Positions 25,945-36,295 of a stretch of DNA of 64,000 nt are shown here, piece after piece. Location: contig NZ_CP071501.1 of the NCBI RefSeq assembly GCF_017354985.1, positions 2,561,501 through 2,625,500 on the forward strand, written 5' to 3'. The position numbers and the translations under genes were made by a program. Source of the stretch: Shewanella cyperi (GTDB lineage Bacteria; Pseudomonadota; Gammaproteobacteria; Enterobacterales; Shewanellaceae). Position 1 is the first letter of the stretch; every line of letters begins with the position of its first letter. The notes below the pieces were generated by a model. It did not search any database. It was given only the letters and a program-made list of their open reading frames with translations, and was not told the origin of the DNA.

Positions 25945-26313
25945 GTGAAATTACTGACACTTTGGCGCGGCTTGGTGCTGTGCCTGACCCTGCTGTTGCC
26001 AATAGCATCTTGGGCCGGAGAGGGCAAAGATCCAGCCGTCGCCTGGCAAAAAATCCAGGCCGGCGCCATGGTGGTGGATGTACGCACCGCCGAGGAATAC
26101 GCTGCCGGACATATCGACGGTGCCATCAACATCCCCTTCGAGCAGATTGCGGCCGAGTTTGCCAAGCGCGGTATCGCCAAGGATGCAGAAGTGGTGCTTT
26201 ACTGCCGCAGCGGTCGTCGCAGCGGCATTGCCCAGGACAGCCTGGTGGCCGAAGGGTACGAGCACACCTATAACGGTGGCGGCTTTGAATCCCTGGCGGC
26301 AGCCAAACCCTGA
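25945..26313 (+). CDS. Periplasmic rhodanese (PspE-like sulfurtransferase)
   Basis: A 122-residue exported single-domain rhodanese. The signal peptide spans LLTLWRGLVLCLTLLLPIASWA. The catalytic loop is YCRSGRRSG, with the persulfide-forming Cys first. VVDVRTAEEYAAGHIDGAINIP is the family's opening motif. The GTG start at 25945 has AAGGAGA upstream. It is last in the RND-adaptor/permease/DUF2892 operon, and a terminator follows within 35 bases. It probably transfers sulfane sulfur in the periplasm; the link to the pump is unproven. Confidence 0.9.
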   Translation: MKLLTLWRGLVLCLTLLLPIASWAGEGKDPAVAWQKIQAGAMVVDVRTAEEYAAGHIDGAINIPFEQIAAEFAKRGIAKDAEVVLYCRSGRRSGIAQDSLVAEGYEHTYNGGGFESLAAAKP

Positions 26314-26343
26314 TTTCAGCTACCCCTGATTTCAGCTACATTG

Positions 26344-26368
26344 AAAAGGCACCCTTGGGTGCCTTTTT
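26344..26368 (+). terminator. RND-rhodanese operon terminator
   Basis: The stem AAAAGGCACCC / GGGTGCCTTTT has a two-base spacer and is followed by more T residues. Confidence 0.92.
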
Positions 26369-26886
26369 TATTGCCGCAACGTCCTTTTCACAGAGGCGAC
26401 ATTGTTGAATCTTCTCTCCACGCCGAATGTGCACATCAACATTTTTGGCGCGCTTGTCGGCATCGAAACTGAACCACGGCTGAACAGAATACCTGTTGCT
26501 TGCACATCACCACGAATATAGGGATAACTTATTCCATATTAGAATAAGAAAAAATACTTACGTATTTTCATAACGATATAACAGTAAAACCCGATTTAGG
26601 CGCATAACAGACGCACAAACGTCCGTATGCCGTCCAACTACCCACAACGAATATTGATGCGGTTTCAGCCAATTTAGTGAATAAAACAATCACACTCGTG
26701 CATATTCAGTCACAAAAAGCATTCCTGCCAGCCTGAAAAACCACACGACATTCCGTTAACATTTGTTTTACATGTGTAGCATCAGTAGTTAAATTCACTG
26801 CCGGAGTAACGGCTTTGTGCGGCTTTTGCTGGCAAAGCATCCAATAACAACGATTAGTTCTGACTCTTGCAACACGGAAGATAAGT
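26369..26886 (+). other. AT-rich leader region upstream of the subtilase gene
   Basis: No gene is supported. Two inverted repeats stand out: AAAATAC-TTAC-GTATTTT near 26551-26569, and GCATAACAGACG-CACAAA-CGTCCGTATGC at 26602-26630. Such a long non-coding gap before a secreted protease is suitable for complex regulation, but no known binding site was recognised. Confidence 0.45.
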
Positions 26887-29274
26887 ATGACAATCAATAA
26901 TAAAGCCAAAATGGTGTTGGGTTTATCCACCCTCGCCCTCGCCATATCCGCCAGCGTGCAGGCAGCTCCTGCTGCCGGTGGCCTTTTACCCGCCAAGGAA
27001 CAGGTATCACCGCTGCCAAAGCGCTACGTGGTGAAATTCAAGAATGAAATGGCTGCCGCCAACGCCGCTTCAGCTGCCCAAAGCATGTCCTATGAACCAG
27101 CTGCTCTGGAAGTCTCTGGTCATCACAAGGCCCTGAACGCCGTAGCAGCCAAAGAAATGAAGCGTATTGGCCGCAGCAACGCCTACAGCGCCAAGCTTGA
27201 TGCCAAAGGTATCAAGGCTCTGCGTGCCCGCGCCGACGTGGAATACGTTGAAGAAGATATGCCACGCCACCTGATGTCTGAAACCACCCCTTGGGGTCAG
27301 AACTTCGTTGGCGCCACTCAGCTGTCAGACAGCATGGCCGGCAACCGCACCATCTGTATCATCGATGCTGGTTACGATCGCAGTCACTCCGATCTGTCCG
27401 GCAACAACGTGACAGGTACCAACAATTCAGGCACAGGCAACTGGTATGAGCCAGGCGTGGATAACGCCCACGGTACTCACGTTGCCGGTACCATTGCCGC
27501 TATCGCCAACGGTGACGGCGTTGTGGGTGTGATGCCCAACCAAAACGCCAACATTCACGTGATCAAGGTATTCAACTCTTCAGGTTGGGGTTACTCCTCT
27601 GATCTGGTGGGCGCGGTAGACACTTGCGTGCAAAACGGTGCCAACGTAGTGACCATGAGCCTGGGTGGTTCAGGTTCCAGCACCACAGAGCGTAACGCTC
27701 TGGCTGCCCACTACAACAATGGTGTACTGTTGATCGCCGCCGCTGGTAACGCCGGTGACAACACCCACAGCTACCCAGCCTCTTACGATGCGGTAATGTC
27801 TGTGGCTTCCGTTGACAACCACAAAGATCACTCTGCTTTCTCCCAGTACACCAACCAGGTAGAAATTTCAGGTCCGGGTGAAGCGATTCTGTCAACCGTT
27901 ACCCGCGGTGAAGGTCGTCTGGCTGACATAGTGATCAATGGTCAGTCTTACTTTGACAAAGGTGTGGTCCCCCATCACCGTTTCGTCAAATCAGGCACCA
28001 GCTACGTTGGCGCGCCCATCAACGGCACCGCCACCGGCACCCTGGCCGAATGTACCGTGACCAACGGCACCTTCAGCTGTGGCAACATGACCAACAAGGT
28101 GTGTCTGGTTGAGCGTGTGGGTAATCAGGGCACCAGCTACCCAGAAATCGATGCTGCCAAGGCCTGTCAAACCGCCGGCGCCGCGGCCACCATCGTTTAC
28201 TCAAACACTGCCCTGCCCGGTCTGCAAAACCCCTTCCTGGTGGACACCAACAGCGAGCTGACCAAGGTGTCGGTATCTGTTGACCGTGCTACCGGTCTGG
28301 AGCTGCGTAATCTGGTAGGTTCCAGCGTGACCGTATCCAACACCGGCGGCCAGGACTATGAGTACTATAACGGTACTTCCATGGCCACCCCACACGTGTC
28401 CGGCGTTGCTACCCTGGTGTGGAGCTACCACCCAGAGTGTACCGCAGCCCAGGTACGTCAGGCCCTGAAAGCCACTGCAGAAGATCTGGGCACAGCCGGT
28501 CGTGATGATATGACTGGTTATGGTCTGGTCAACGCGGTTGCTGCCAAGGAATTCCTGGACGCCTCCTGTAACGGTCCTACCGGTCCTGTTGGTGGCAACG
28601 TGCTGGAAAACGGTGTTGCCAAGACCAACCTGAGCGGTGCCAAGGCTGAAGAAGTTCACTTCTCCATGGATGTGCCAGCCGGCGCCACCAACCTCAGCTT
28701 TGCCATGAGCGGTGGCAGTGGTGATGCGGATCTGTACGTGAACTTCGGTGCAGCCCCAACCACCACTGACTACGATTGCCGTCCATACAAGGGTGGTAAT
28801 GCCGAGTCTTGCCCAATCAGCAACGTTCAGGCCGGTACCTACTATGTGATGTTGCGTGGCTACAGCGCCTTCAGCGGCGTGAGCCTGGTAGGCAGCTACA
28901 CCGAAGGCAGCACTGGTGGTAGCACAGGTCCTGTGACCTACACCAATGACAGCAACTACAGCATCCCTGACAACAACGCCACAGGTATCACCAGCCCAAT
29001 CAGCGTGACCCGTACCGGCGATTCAGGCACTGTGACCGTAGCAGTGAACATTGTTCACACCTACATTGGTGATCTGAAGGTTCAACTGGTGAGCCCAACC
29101 GGTCAGGTAGCGACCCTGCACAGCAACACAGGTTCAGGCACAGACAACATCAACAAGACATACACTGCCGACATGTCAGGTGTTGAGTCCAGCGGTACCT
29201 GGAAGCTGAAAGTGGTTGACAGCGCCAGCCAGGACACAGGCTATATCGATTCCTGGTCTCTGAGCTTCCAATAA
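26887..29274 (+). CDS. Secreted S8 subtilisin-like serine protease with PA, PPC and P/proprotein-convertase domains
   Basis: A 795-residue extracellular protease. A signal peptide (VLGLSTLALAISASVQAA) precedes an I9-type propeptide (about 45-125, YVVKFKNEMAAANAA). The catalytic triad is visible: Asp in IIDAGYDRSHSD, His in NAHGTHVAGTIAA and Ser in YNGTSMATPHVSG. A protease-associated domain is inserted between the His and Ser segments (about 345-480). After the catalytic domain come a PPC domain (about 570-670) and a P/Homo B-type beta domain (about 685-795). The start ATG has GGAAG upstream. It stands alone between terminators and likely supplies peptides for growth. Confidence 0.93.
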   Translation: MTINNKAKMVLGLSTLALAISASVQAAPAAGGLLPAKEQVSPLPKRYVVKFKNEMAAANAASAAQSMSYEPAALEVSGHHKALNAVAAKEMKRIGRSNAYSAKLDAKGIKALRARADVEYVEEDMPRHLMSETTPWGQNFVGATQLSDSMAGNRTICIIDAGYDRSHSDLSGNNVTGTNNSGTGNWYEPGVDNAHGTHVAGTIAAIANGDGVVGVMPNQNANIHVIKVFNSSGWGYSSDLVGAVDTCVQNGANVVTMSLGGSGSSTTERNALAAHYNNGVLLIAAAGNAGDNTHSYPASYDAVMSVASVDNHKDHSAFSQYTNQVEISGPGEAILSTVTRGEGRLADIVINGQSYFDKGVVPHHRFVKSGTSYVGAPINGTATGTLAECTVTNGTFSCGNMTNKVCLVERVGNQGTSYPEIDAAKACQTAGAAATIVYSNTALPGLQNPFLVDTNSELTKVSVSVDRATGLELRNLVGSSVTVSNTGGQDYEYYNGTSMATPHVSGVATLVWSYHPECTAAQVRQALKATAEDLGTAGRDDMTGYGLVNAVAAKEFLDASCNGPTGPVGGNVLENGVAKTNLSGAKAEEVHFSMDVPAGATNLSFAMSGGSGDADLYVNFGAAPTTTDYDCRPYKGGNAESCPISNVQAGTYYVMLRGYSAFSGVSLVGSYTEGSTGGSTGPVTYTNDSNYSIPDNNATGITSPISVTRTGDSGTVTVAVNIVHTYIGDLKVQLVSPTGQVATLHSNTGSGTDNINKTYTADMSGVESSGTWKLKVVDSASQDTGYIDSWSLSFQ

Positions 29275-29292
29275 TCGATTTTGCTTTAAACG

Positions 29293-29322
29293 AAACGGGA
29301 GCCACTGGCTCCCGTTTTTTTT
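29293..29322 (+). terminator. Subtilase gene terminator
   Basis: The stem AAACGGGAGCC / GGCTCCCGTTT with a 3-base loop is followed by eight or more T residues. Confidence 0.92.
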
Positions 29323-29342
29323 ATTCTATTGTAGGCACTTGC

Positions 29343-29885
29343 TTACAGCGGCTTGAGCACCACGGGCTCAATCAGCACCGAGTCACTGTCGTTGGACAAC
29401 CATATCTGCCCTTCATTGATGGAGCAATTGAGCTTCATGCTGCGGCCAACCAGGGTGGCCATGGCCTTGACCTGGGCCTCGGGGATCTCAATCACCTTCA
29501 GGTTGCGGTAGCGCTCAAGGGCCTGGGCATTTTGCTGCCACCAGATGGGCACACTGCGACCGCCGTAGGCGAACAGCTGCACCTCTTGGGCGCGGCCGGC
29601 GGCTTTGCGCAGCCACTTCTCATCGGCCTGGCCAAATTCAATCCACAGCCTAATCTCACCGCTCGGCTCCCTGTCCCACAGCTCGGGCTCGTCATCGACG
29701 CACAGCCCCTTGCTGAAGGCCAGGCTGTCGCTGGCGTTCAAAGCAAAGGCCAGCAAGCGCACCATCATGCGCTCGTCGGTTTCGGAGGGATGTTGCGCCA
29801 GGGTCAGCGCATGCTGTTGATAATAATGTCTGTCCATGTCGGCGATATCCAGCTCGACCTTGAACACAGTGGCCTTGAGTGCCAT
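29343..29885 (-). CDS. yaeQ: YaeQ family protein
   Basis: A 180-residue protein of the YaeQ family, whose fold resembles PD-(D/E)XK nucleases and whose function is unsettled. It shows the characteristic opening MALKATVFKVELDIADMDRHYY, the LTLAQHPSETDERMMVRLLAFAL segment and WIEFGQADEKWLRKA. The start at 29885 is chosen because GGGAG lies 5-6 bases upstream; the longer frame from 29903 has no such site. It converges on the subtilase gene and has no obvious operon partners. Confidence 0.92.
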   Translation of the reverse strand: MALKATVFKVELDIADMDRHYYQQHALTLAQHPSETDERMMVRLLAFALNASDSLAFSKGLCVDDEPELWDREPSGEIRLWIEFGQADEKWLRKAAGRAQEVQLFAYGGRSVPIWWQQNAQALERYRNLKVIEIPEAQVKAMATLVGRSMKLNCSINEGQIWLSNDSDSVLIEPVVLKPL

Positions 29886-29952
29886 GGGAACTCCCGCATC
29901 CAAATAGGCGGCAGTCTAGCCGATCAAAAGGGCCAGGCCCAGCAAAAATGCC

Positions 29953-30879
29953 TCAGAGGGCGCCGGGGCGTAAATGCCTGGCCATGGGAAACTGCGCCTT
30001 GAGCCTGTCTATGTCGTCGGCACTGCCATAAACCAGCAGCCGCTGGCCGGCCTCCAGGGCGTGGCTCAACTCGCTTGAAGCTGGCAGGACCTTGCGGTCG
30101 GCGTCCCGGCGCAGCAGCTCGCTCAGCTCCAGTGGCAGCGATATATCGCTGCAGATACAGTCAATACGCTGCAAGGGGGCCAATGCCGCAATAGGCAACA
30201 GGTCGGCTCGGGTGGCATCGTCGATAAGCCACAGTTCGCCATCCCGTCCTTCACCGCCCCAATTCTCACAGCCAAAGGCCTGCTCGAAATGATCCAAAGT
30301 GCTGTCATCGAACCTGTCGCCATTGAGGGCAAAGAAACGCTCCCAGAAGCGGCGCCGCTGGGGCACTGAGGCCAATCTTTGCTGTACCTGCGGACGCTTG
30401 TCAGCAATAAAATCAAACAGCGGTGCCAGGGAGGACGGCAGCCAGGTTTCCAGCCGGGCCCTGATGTCACGGGCAAACACCGGCGCGGCTCCGGCCGTGC
30501 TGATGGCCACCACCAAACGGCCACGGTCGACTATGGAGGGGGTGATAAAACGGCATTCGGCGGGACTGTCGACCACATTGACCCAAATGCCCTTTTGCCG
30601 GGCGAGATTGGCGTAATGGCGATTAAGCTCGTTATCGGCGGTAGCAAGATAGAGTAAATCCCAATCGCTGATGTCCGCTTCGCAGATAGGGCGTTGCAAC
30701 AGCTGCACATGACCGCTGGCGGCCAGGGCATGCACTTCATCGCAAACGTCCGGCGCAATAACGGTTATCTGCGCAAAAGTGCGGCTCAGCAGCGCCAGTT
30801 TACGGGCGGCTACATCACCGGCACCCACCAGTAACACCTTGAGATTATGGGTGTCGACAAACAGGGGAAAATATTGCAT
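29953..30879 (-). CDS. Precorrin-2 dehydrogenase/ferrochelatase (CysG N-terminal type) with a degenerate methyltransferase tail
   Basis: Oxidises precorrin-2 to sirohydrochlorin, and may insert iron to make siroheme. The start MQYFPLFVDTHNLKVLLVGAGDVAARK at 30879 shows the NAD-binding fold, followed by VVDSPAECRFITPSIVDRG and the FARDIRARLETWLP segment of this family. It ends at 308 residues, about 95 longer than the dehydrogenase module alone. The tail (about 225-308) resembles the beginning of uroporphyrinogen-III methyltransferase (ELWLIDDATRADLL, LLRRDADRK) but lacks the SAM-binding GAGPGD and the GGDPFIFGR loop. A rhodanese gene precedes it by 7 bases. Confidence 0.85.
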   Translation of the reverse strand: MQYFPLFVDTHNLKVLLVGAGDVAARKLALLSRTFAQITVIAPDVCDEVHALAASGHVQLLQRPICEADISDWDLLYLATADNELNRHYANLARQKGIWVNVVDSPAECRFITPSIVDRGRLVVAISTAGAAPVFARDIRARLETWLPSSLAPLFDFIADKRPQVQQRLASVPQRRRFWERFFALNGDRFDDSTLDHFEQAFGCENWGGEGRDGELWLIDDATRADLLPIAALAPLQRIDCICSDISLPLELSELLRRDADRKVLPASSELSHALEAGQRLLVYGSADDIDRLKAQFPMARHLRPGAL

Positions 30880-30886
30880 CTGACTC

Positions 30887-31246
30887 TCAGTCGTTGACCA
30901 GGGGCAGATCCCGAGCCACCCAGGCCTTATAACCACCGGTCAGGGAAGCGACCCGGGTATAACCCATCAGCTGCAGATTGTAGGCCGCCAGAGCCGAGCG
31001 ATAGCCGCCACCGCAGTAGAGCAACAAGGGGGTGCTTTTATCCGGATAGCGGGTTTCGATATCGCGCTCAAGAATGCCACGGCCCAAATGACGGGCTCCC
31101 GGCAGGTGATCCTTGAGCCATTCATGATCTTCACGCACATCCAGCAATTGCCAGCTGTCGTCGGCCTGATAGGCCTCGACGCTGACTTCGGTGACCTTGG
31201 GCAAAATAGACTCGACCAAGGCGATAAATCCCGGATTATGTTGCAT
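30887..31246 (-). CDS. Cytoplasmic rhodanese-like sulfurtransferase
   Basis: A 119-residue single-domain rhodanese without a signal peptide. The opening WQLLDVREDHEWLKDHLPGA and the active loop YCGGGYRSA, with Cys as the likely persulfide carrier, identify the family. The ATG at 31246 has AAGGAG upstream. It is just ahead of the siroheme-type dehydrogenase gene, so the pair may serve sulfite reduction or sulfur handling, though this is inferred only from neighbourhood. Confidence 0.9.
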   Translation of the reverse strand: MQHNPGFIALVESILPKVTEVSVEAYQADDSWQLLDVREDHEWLKDHLPGARHLGRGILERDIETRYPDKSTPLLLYCGGGYRSALAAYNLQLMGYTRVASLTGGYKAWVARDLPLVND

Positions 31247-31309
31247 TTTGAACTCCTTATCCCAACCTTTGGCTCAAGTGTAGTGCCGTGCCAAAAGGGA
31301 AACAAGTGT

Positions 31310-31627
31310 TCAGTTGTGGGCCTCGCTGCGTTCGGCACTGCAGTGCCAACAGAGCTCAAAACTGCCCTCATTGAATTCGTGACACTGAACACACTGCCAC
31401 TTGGGCAGATCGCATTGCAGGCTGTCGAGTTGCGCCTGGGCCTGGGGCAATTGCGACTGGCTCACCCACAGCTCGACGTTTTGCAGATCCACTGGCAATT
31501 CACCTATGCCACCCAAGAGGGCCTCTCCCCTGAGTTCTACCTCAATGCCACTGATCTGCAACAGCCCTTTCCAGGTGTGGGCCTGCAGCAGATTACCGCC
31601 GGTCAGCAAACATTTGCGCTCTTCCAT
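31310..31627 (-). CDS. DUF2007 protein with C-terminal zinc ribbon
   Basis: A 105-residue protein. The N-terminal part (LLTGGNLLQAHTWKGLLQIS to VELWVSQSQLPQAQAQLDSL) matches the DUF2007 (signal-transducing-type) fold. The C-terminal 30 residues form a likely zinc ribbon with two CxxC pairs (CVQC and CWHC) 12 residues apart. Its partner and role are unknown. It is transcribed in the same direction as the rhodanese gene, with about 60 bases between them. Confidence 0.8.
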   Translation of the reverse strand: MEERKCLLTGGNLLQAHTWKGLLQISGIEVELRGEALLGGIGELPVDLQNVELWVSQSQLPQAQAQLDSLQCDLPKWQCVQCHEFNEGSFELCWHCSAERSEAHN

Positions 31628-31782
31628 GCTACTACCTGTCTATGGAGTTTATTTTTGTTATGGGCCGGGAAAATCCTCTGCTGTGAATTTTCAGTTCCAG
31701 AGTTTTTTCCGGGCGGGGTACGGGCCCATGCTAACGGGAAAATGTGACAAAATCGAGCATATATTCCACAGTTTCCGCCGAT

Positions 31783-31808
31783 AAAAAAGCCACCCTGAGG
31801 TGGCTTTT
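31783..31808 (-). terminator. secF operon terminator
   Basis: The stem AAAAGCCACC / GGTGGCTTTT with a 4-base loop is followed on the minus strand by TT and AT. It lies about 25 bases beyond the secF stop. Confidence 0.88.
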
Positions 31809-31833
31809 AACTGTGAAGCGTGAAATTTGGCTA

Positions 31834-32781
31834 TCAGGGCATCATGGATGGCTGATCGGCGCCTTCTTTCTCCACTTCCACCGGCATCATGTGCTCGCGG
31901 CACACGCCCAGGCGAATCGCCAGATAACTTGCGATATAGATGGAAGAATAGGTACCAACAAAGATCCCCAGCAGCAGTGAGGTCGCAAAACCGTGGATCA
32001 GGGTGCCGCCCTTGAGGAACAGGGCAACTACTGTGATAAGCGTGGTACCCGTGGTGATAATGGTCCGGCTCATGGTCTGGGTGATGGAGGCATTCACCAC
32101 TTCCCGTGGTGTGGATTTGCGCATCTTGAGGAAGTTCTCACGAATGCGGTCGTACACCACTATGGTATCGTTGAGCGAGTAACCAACCACGGTCAGCACA
32201 CCGGCCAGTACCGTCAGGTCGAACTCCAACTGCAGCACGGAAAACACGCCCAGGGTCACAATCACGTCGTGGGCCAGTGCCGCCACCGAACCCGCCGCCA
32301 GGCGCCATTCGAAGCGGAAAGACACGTAGATCAGGATACAGATCAGTGCGACCACGACCGCCAGGCCGCCCTGCTCTGCCAGTTCCTCACCCACTTGGGG
32401 GCCAACGAACTCGACACGCTTTTGCACCACGGCGGCATCCAGCTTGGTGGCTTCGGCCAAGACCAGCTTGACCTGATCATCGCTTTTGATGCCTTCACGT
32501 ACCTGCAAACGCACCAGAATATCGCGGCTGGAACCAAAGTTCTGCACCACTGAGCCACTGGTTTCCGGCCGGTCGAGGGCCACACGCAGCTTGTTGAGAT
32601 CCTGCGGTTGGGAGAACTCCATCTCCACCACGGTACCACCGGTAAAGTCCAGACCCCAGTTGATACCAACTGTGGCCAGCGACACCAGAGAGGCCAGCAC
32701 CAGGATGCCTGACATGATGCTGATCGGCAGCGCGTGCTTGAGAAAATCTACCGAGCCTTTGAGGGTTAAAATCTGAAACAT
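31834..32781 (-). CDS. secF: Protein translocase subunit SecF
   Basis: The partner of SecD in the proton-driven accessory complex that pulls exported proteins through SecYEG. The 315 residues have six helices and the periplasmic loop. Recognisable motifs are LDFTGGTVVEM near residue 43, VVALICILIYVSFRFEWRLAAGSVAALAHDV (helices 2-3) and GYSLNDTIVVYDRIRE in helix 4. It starts 13 bases after secD stops and ends before a terminator, closing the tgt-yajC-secD-secF unit. Confidence 0.96.
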   Translation of the reverse strand: MFQILTLKGSVDFLKHALPISIMSGILVLASLVSLATVGINWGLDFTGGTVVEMEFSQPQDLNKLRVALDRPETSGSVVQNFGSSRDILVRLQVREGIKSDDQVKLVLAEATKLDAAVVQKRVEFVGPQVGEELAEQGGLAVVVALICILIYVSFRFEWRLAAGSVAALAHDVIVTLGVFSVLQLEFDLTVLAGVLTVVGYSLNDTIVVYDRIRENFLKMRKSTPREVVNASITQTMSRTIITTGTTLITVVALFLKGGTLIHGFATSLLLGIFVGTYSSIYIASYLAIRLGVCREHMMPVEVEKEGADQPSMMP

Positions 32782-32794
32782 TATAGTCGCTCCC

Positions 32795-34645
32795 TCAGAT
32801 TGACAGTTTCTTCACGCGTTTGCCGCCCCAGAGCGCGTTAACTATCGCACGGGTACCCACAATTGCGGTGAACATGGAAGTCAAAATACCTATCATCAGG
32901 GTCACGGCGAAGCCTTTAACGGCCCCGGTACCCACGGCGAACAGAATCAACGCCGTGATGAAGGTGGTGATGTTGGCATCGGCAATGGTCGAGAAGGCGT
33001 TACCGTAACCCTCGTGAATGGCCTGCTGCACGCTGCGACCGGCGCGTAATTCCTCACGGATCCGCTCGTAAATCAGCACGTTGCCGTCAACCGCCATACC
33101 GACGGTCAACACCATACCGGCAATGCCCGGCAGGGTCAGCACCGCCCCCGGGATCATCGACATCACACCGACCACCATGATGAGGTTAGCGGACAGGGCC
33201 AGGTTGGCTATCACACCAAAGGCGCGGTAGTAGACCATCATGAACAGCAATACCACTGCCATACCCCAGATCATTGCCTGCAGACCATTATTGATGTTCT
33301 CGGCACCCAGGCTTGGGCCTATGGTACGTTCTTCAACAATGGAGACCGGGGCAATCAGGGCACCGGCACGCAGCAACAGCGCCAGGTTCTGGGACTCGGC
33401 ATGGCCAAGACCTGAGATCACGAAGTTACGACCCAGGCGCGACTGAATGATGGCAACCGAAATCACTTCCTCTATCTTCTTCATCTTCACGCTGCCGTCG
33501 GCATTGCGCTCACCACTGTCCTTGTACTCGATGAACAGGGTCGCCATTCGCTTGTGAATATTGTCCTTGGTGACATCGGAGAAGATGCTGCCCCCCTTGG
33601 CATCCAGCTGAATGGATACCTGGGGACGGCTGTATTGATCGAAGGAAGGCTGGGCACCGGTTATATGATCGCCGGTCAGCATCACTTCCTTCTTCAGCAC
33701 CACAGGGCCGCCCTCGCGTTGCTGATACAGCTCGGAGCCTGCCGGCACACGACCGGCAACGGCGGCGGCCACGTCGGCCTTTTCATCCACCATGTGGAAT
33801 TCAATGGAGGCCGTGGCGCCGAGGATTTCCTTGGCGCGGGCAGTGTCCTGCACCCCGGGCAATTCGACTATAATGCGCTCGGCACCTTGACGCTGTACCA
33901 CGGGCTCGGCCACACCCAGCTCATTCACCCTGTTACGGATAGTGGTGATGTTCTGGTTCAGGGCCTCTTCCTTCACCTGACGCAGGTAGGTTTCGCTCAT
34001 GGTGGCCAGCAGCACAAAGTTACCGCCACCGGTTTGCTCGCTGAACAGCATGTCATTGCCGCGGGACTTGAGAAAAGCCTCCGCCTGGTTCAGGGTGTCG
34101 GCATCACGGAACTTGATTTCTATGCCCTTGACCGTGCGGTTTACACCGGCGTAGCGGATTTTCTCGTCCCGCAACTGGGTGCGGAAATCGGCAATCTTGG
34201 CTTCTTCCATCTTGCGGATGGCCTCGCCCATGTCCACTTCCATCAGGAAATGCACGCCGCCGCGCAGGTCAAGACCCAGCTTCATGGGTGAACCACCCAC
34301 AGATTCCAGCCATTCAGGGGTCGCCGGGGCCAGGTTCAGCGCCACGGTGAACTTGTCACCCAGGGTGTCACTGATGGCTTCGCGGGCCTGCAGTTGATCC
34401 TCGGCATTGTTCACGCGCACCAGCAACTGGCCTTTTTCCAATTCACTGCGTTTAACCGCTATGCCCTTGCCGGCCAGCAGTTCGCTGACCTGGGTCTGGG
34501 TAGACACAGTCACTTCAGCGCCGCGGGTTGCCACCACCTGCACCGCATAGTCTTCACCGAACAGGTTCGGTATTGCATAGAAAAAACCAACGGCGATGAT
34601 GAGCACCACCATCAGGTTTTTCCACATTGGGTATTTATTTAACAC
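32795..34645 (-). CDS. secD: Protein translocase subunit SecD
   Basis: A 616-residue inner-membrane protein of the Sec holotranslocon. Helix 1 ([19 protein letters not shown]) is followed by the large periplasmic P1 domain with [17 protein letters not shown] second D/P element contains [22 protein letters not shown]. The C-terminal helices have [27 protein letters not shown], the conserved SecD helix 4 motif with the Asp needed for proton transfer. It begins 17 bases after yajC. Confidence 0.96.
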   Translation of the reverse strand: MLNKYPMWKNLMVVLIIAVGFFYAIPNLFGEDYAVQVVATRGAEVTVSTQTQVSELLAGKGIAVKRSELEKGQLLVRVNNAEDQLQAREAISDTLGDKFTVALNLAPATPEWLESVGGSPMKLGLDLRGGVHFLMEVDMGEAIRKMEEAKIADFRTQLRDEKIRYAGVNRTVKGIEIKFRDADTLNQAEAFLKSRGNDMLFSEQTGGGNFVLLATMSETYLRQVKEEALNQNITTIRNRVNELGVAEPVVQRQGAERIIVELPGVQDTARAKEILGATASIEFHMVDEKADVAAAVAGRVPAGSELYQQREGGPVVLKKEVMLTGDHITGAQPSFDQYSRPQVSIQLDAKGGSIFSDVTKDNIHKRMATLFIEYKDSGERNADGSVKMKKIEEVISVAIIQSRLGRNFVISGLGHAESQNLALLLRAGALIAPVSIVEERTIGPSLGAENINNGLQAMIWGMAVVLLFMMVYYRAFGVIANLALSANLIMVVGVMSMIPGAVLTLPGIAGMVLTVGMAVDGNVLIYERIREELRAGRSVQQAIHEGYGNAFSTIADANITTFITALILFAVGTGAVKGFAVTLMIGILTSMFTAIVGTRAIVNALWGGKRVKKLSI

Positions 34646-34662
34646 GCCTTAGCCCTCTTGGC

Positions 34663-34992
34663 TTACAGGGACTGGATAGAGCCTTTAGGCAATACCGCCG
34701 CTATGTAGTCCTTTTTAATGGTGATCTGGGTGCTGTCATTCAGGGCCAGCAGTATGTAGTCATTGTCGTCGCCTATCTTGGCAATCTTGCCAACAATGCC
34801 ACCACTGGTGAGCACTTCGTCACCCTTGGACAGGGAGGACATCAGGTTCTTATGCTCTTTGACCCGCTTGGACTGGGGACGGAAAATCATGAAATAGAAA
34901 ATCAGGCCGAAAATCGCCAACATCAGTACCAGTTCCATGGTACCACCGCCCTGGGGAGCCGGGCCTGCCGCATATGCGTTTGCAATGAACAT
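34663..34992 (-). CDS. yajC: Preprotein translocase subunit YajC
   Basis: A 109-residue single-helix membrane protein (MELVLMLAIFGLIFYFMIF) with the following RPQSKRVKEHKNLM and the SLSKGDEVLTSGGIVGKI beta domain typical of YajC. It associates with SecDF and the multidrug pump AcrB in E. coli; its role is auxiliary. It lies between tgt and secD in the conserved order, 28 bases after tgt. Confidence 0.95.
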   Translation of the reverse strand: MFIANAYAAGPAPQGGGTMELVLMLAIFGLIFYFMIFRPQSKRVKEHKNLMSSLSKGDEVLTSGGIVGKIAKIGDDNDYILLALNDSTQITIKKDYIAAVLPKGSIQSL

Positions 34993-35020
34993 AGTTTTTC
35001 TCTTCTTTTTAGCTAGTTAA

Positions 35021-36226
<1,206 letters not shown>

Positions 36227-36242
36227 TCAAGCCGGCGCGGCC

Positions 36243-36271
36243 AAAAAAATGCCCAACCGTCAGGTTGGGCA
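36243..36271 (-). terminator. Terminator between queA and tgt
   Basis: The stem TGCCCAACC / GGTTGGGCA with a 4-base loop is followed on the minus strand by seven U residues (36243-36249). It should partly separate queA from the tgt-sec unit. Confidence 0.9.
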
Positions 36272-36295
36272 GGCATTTTAAAACAAAATTCCCTG

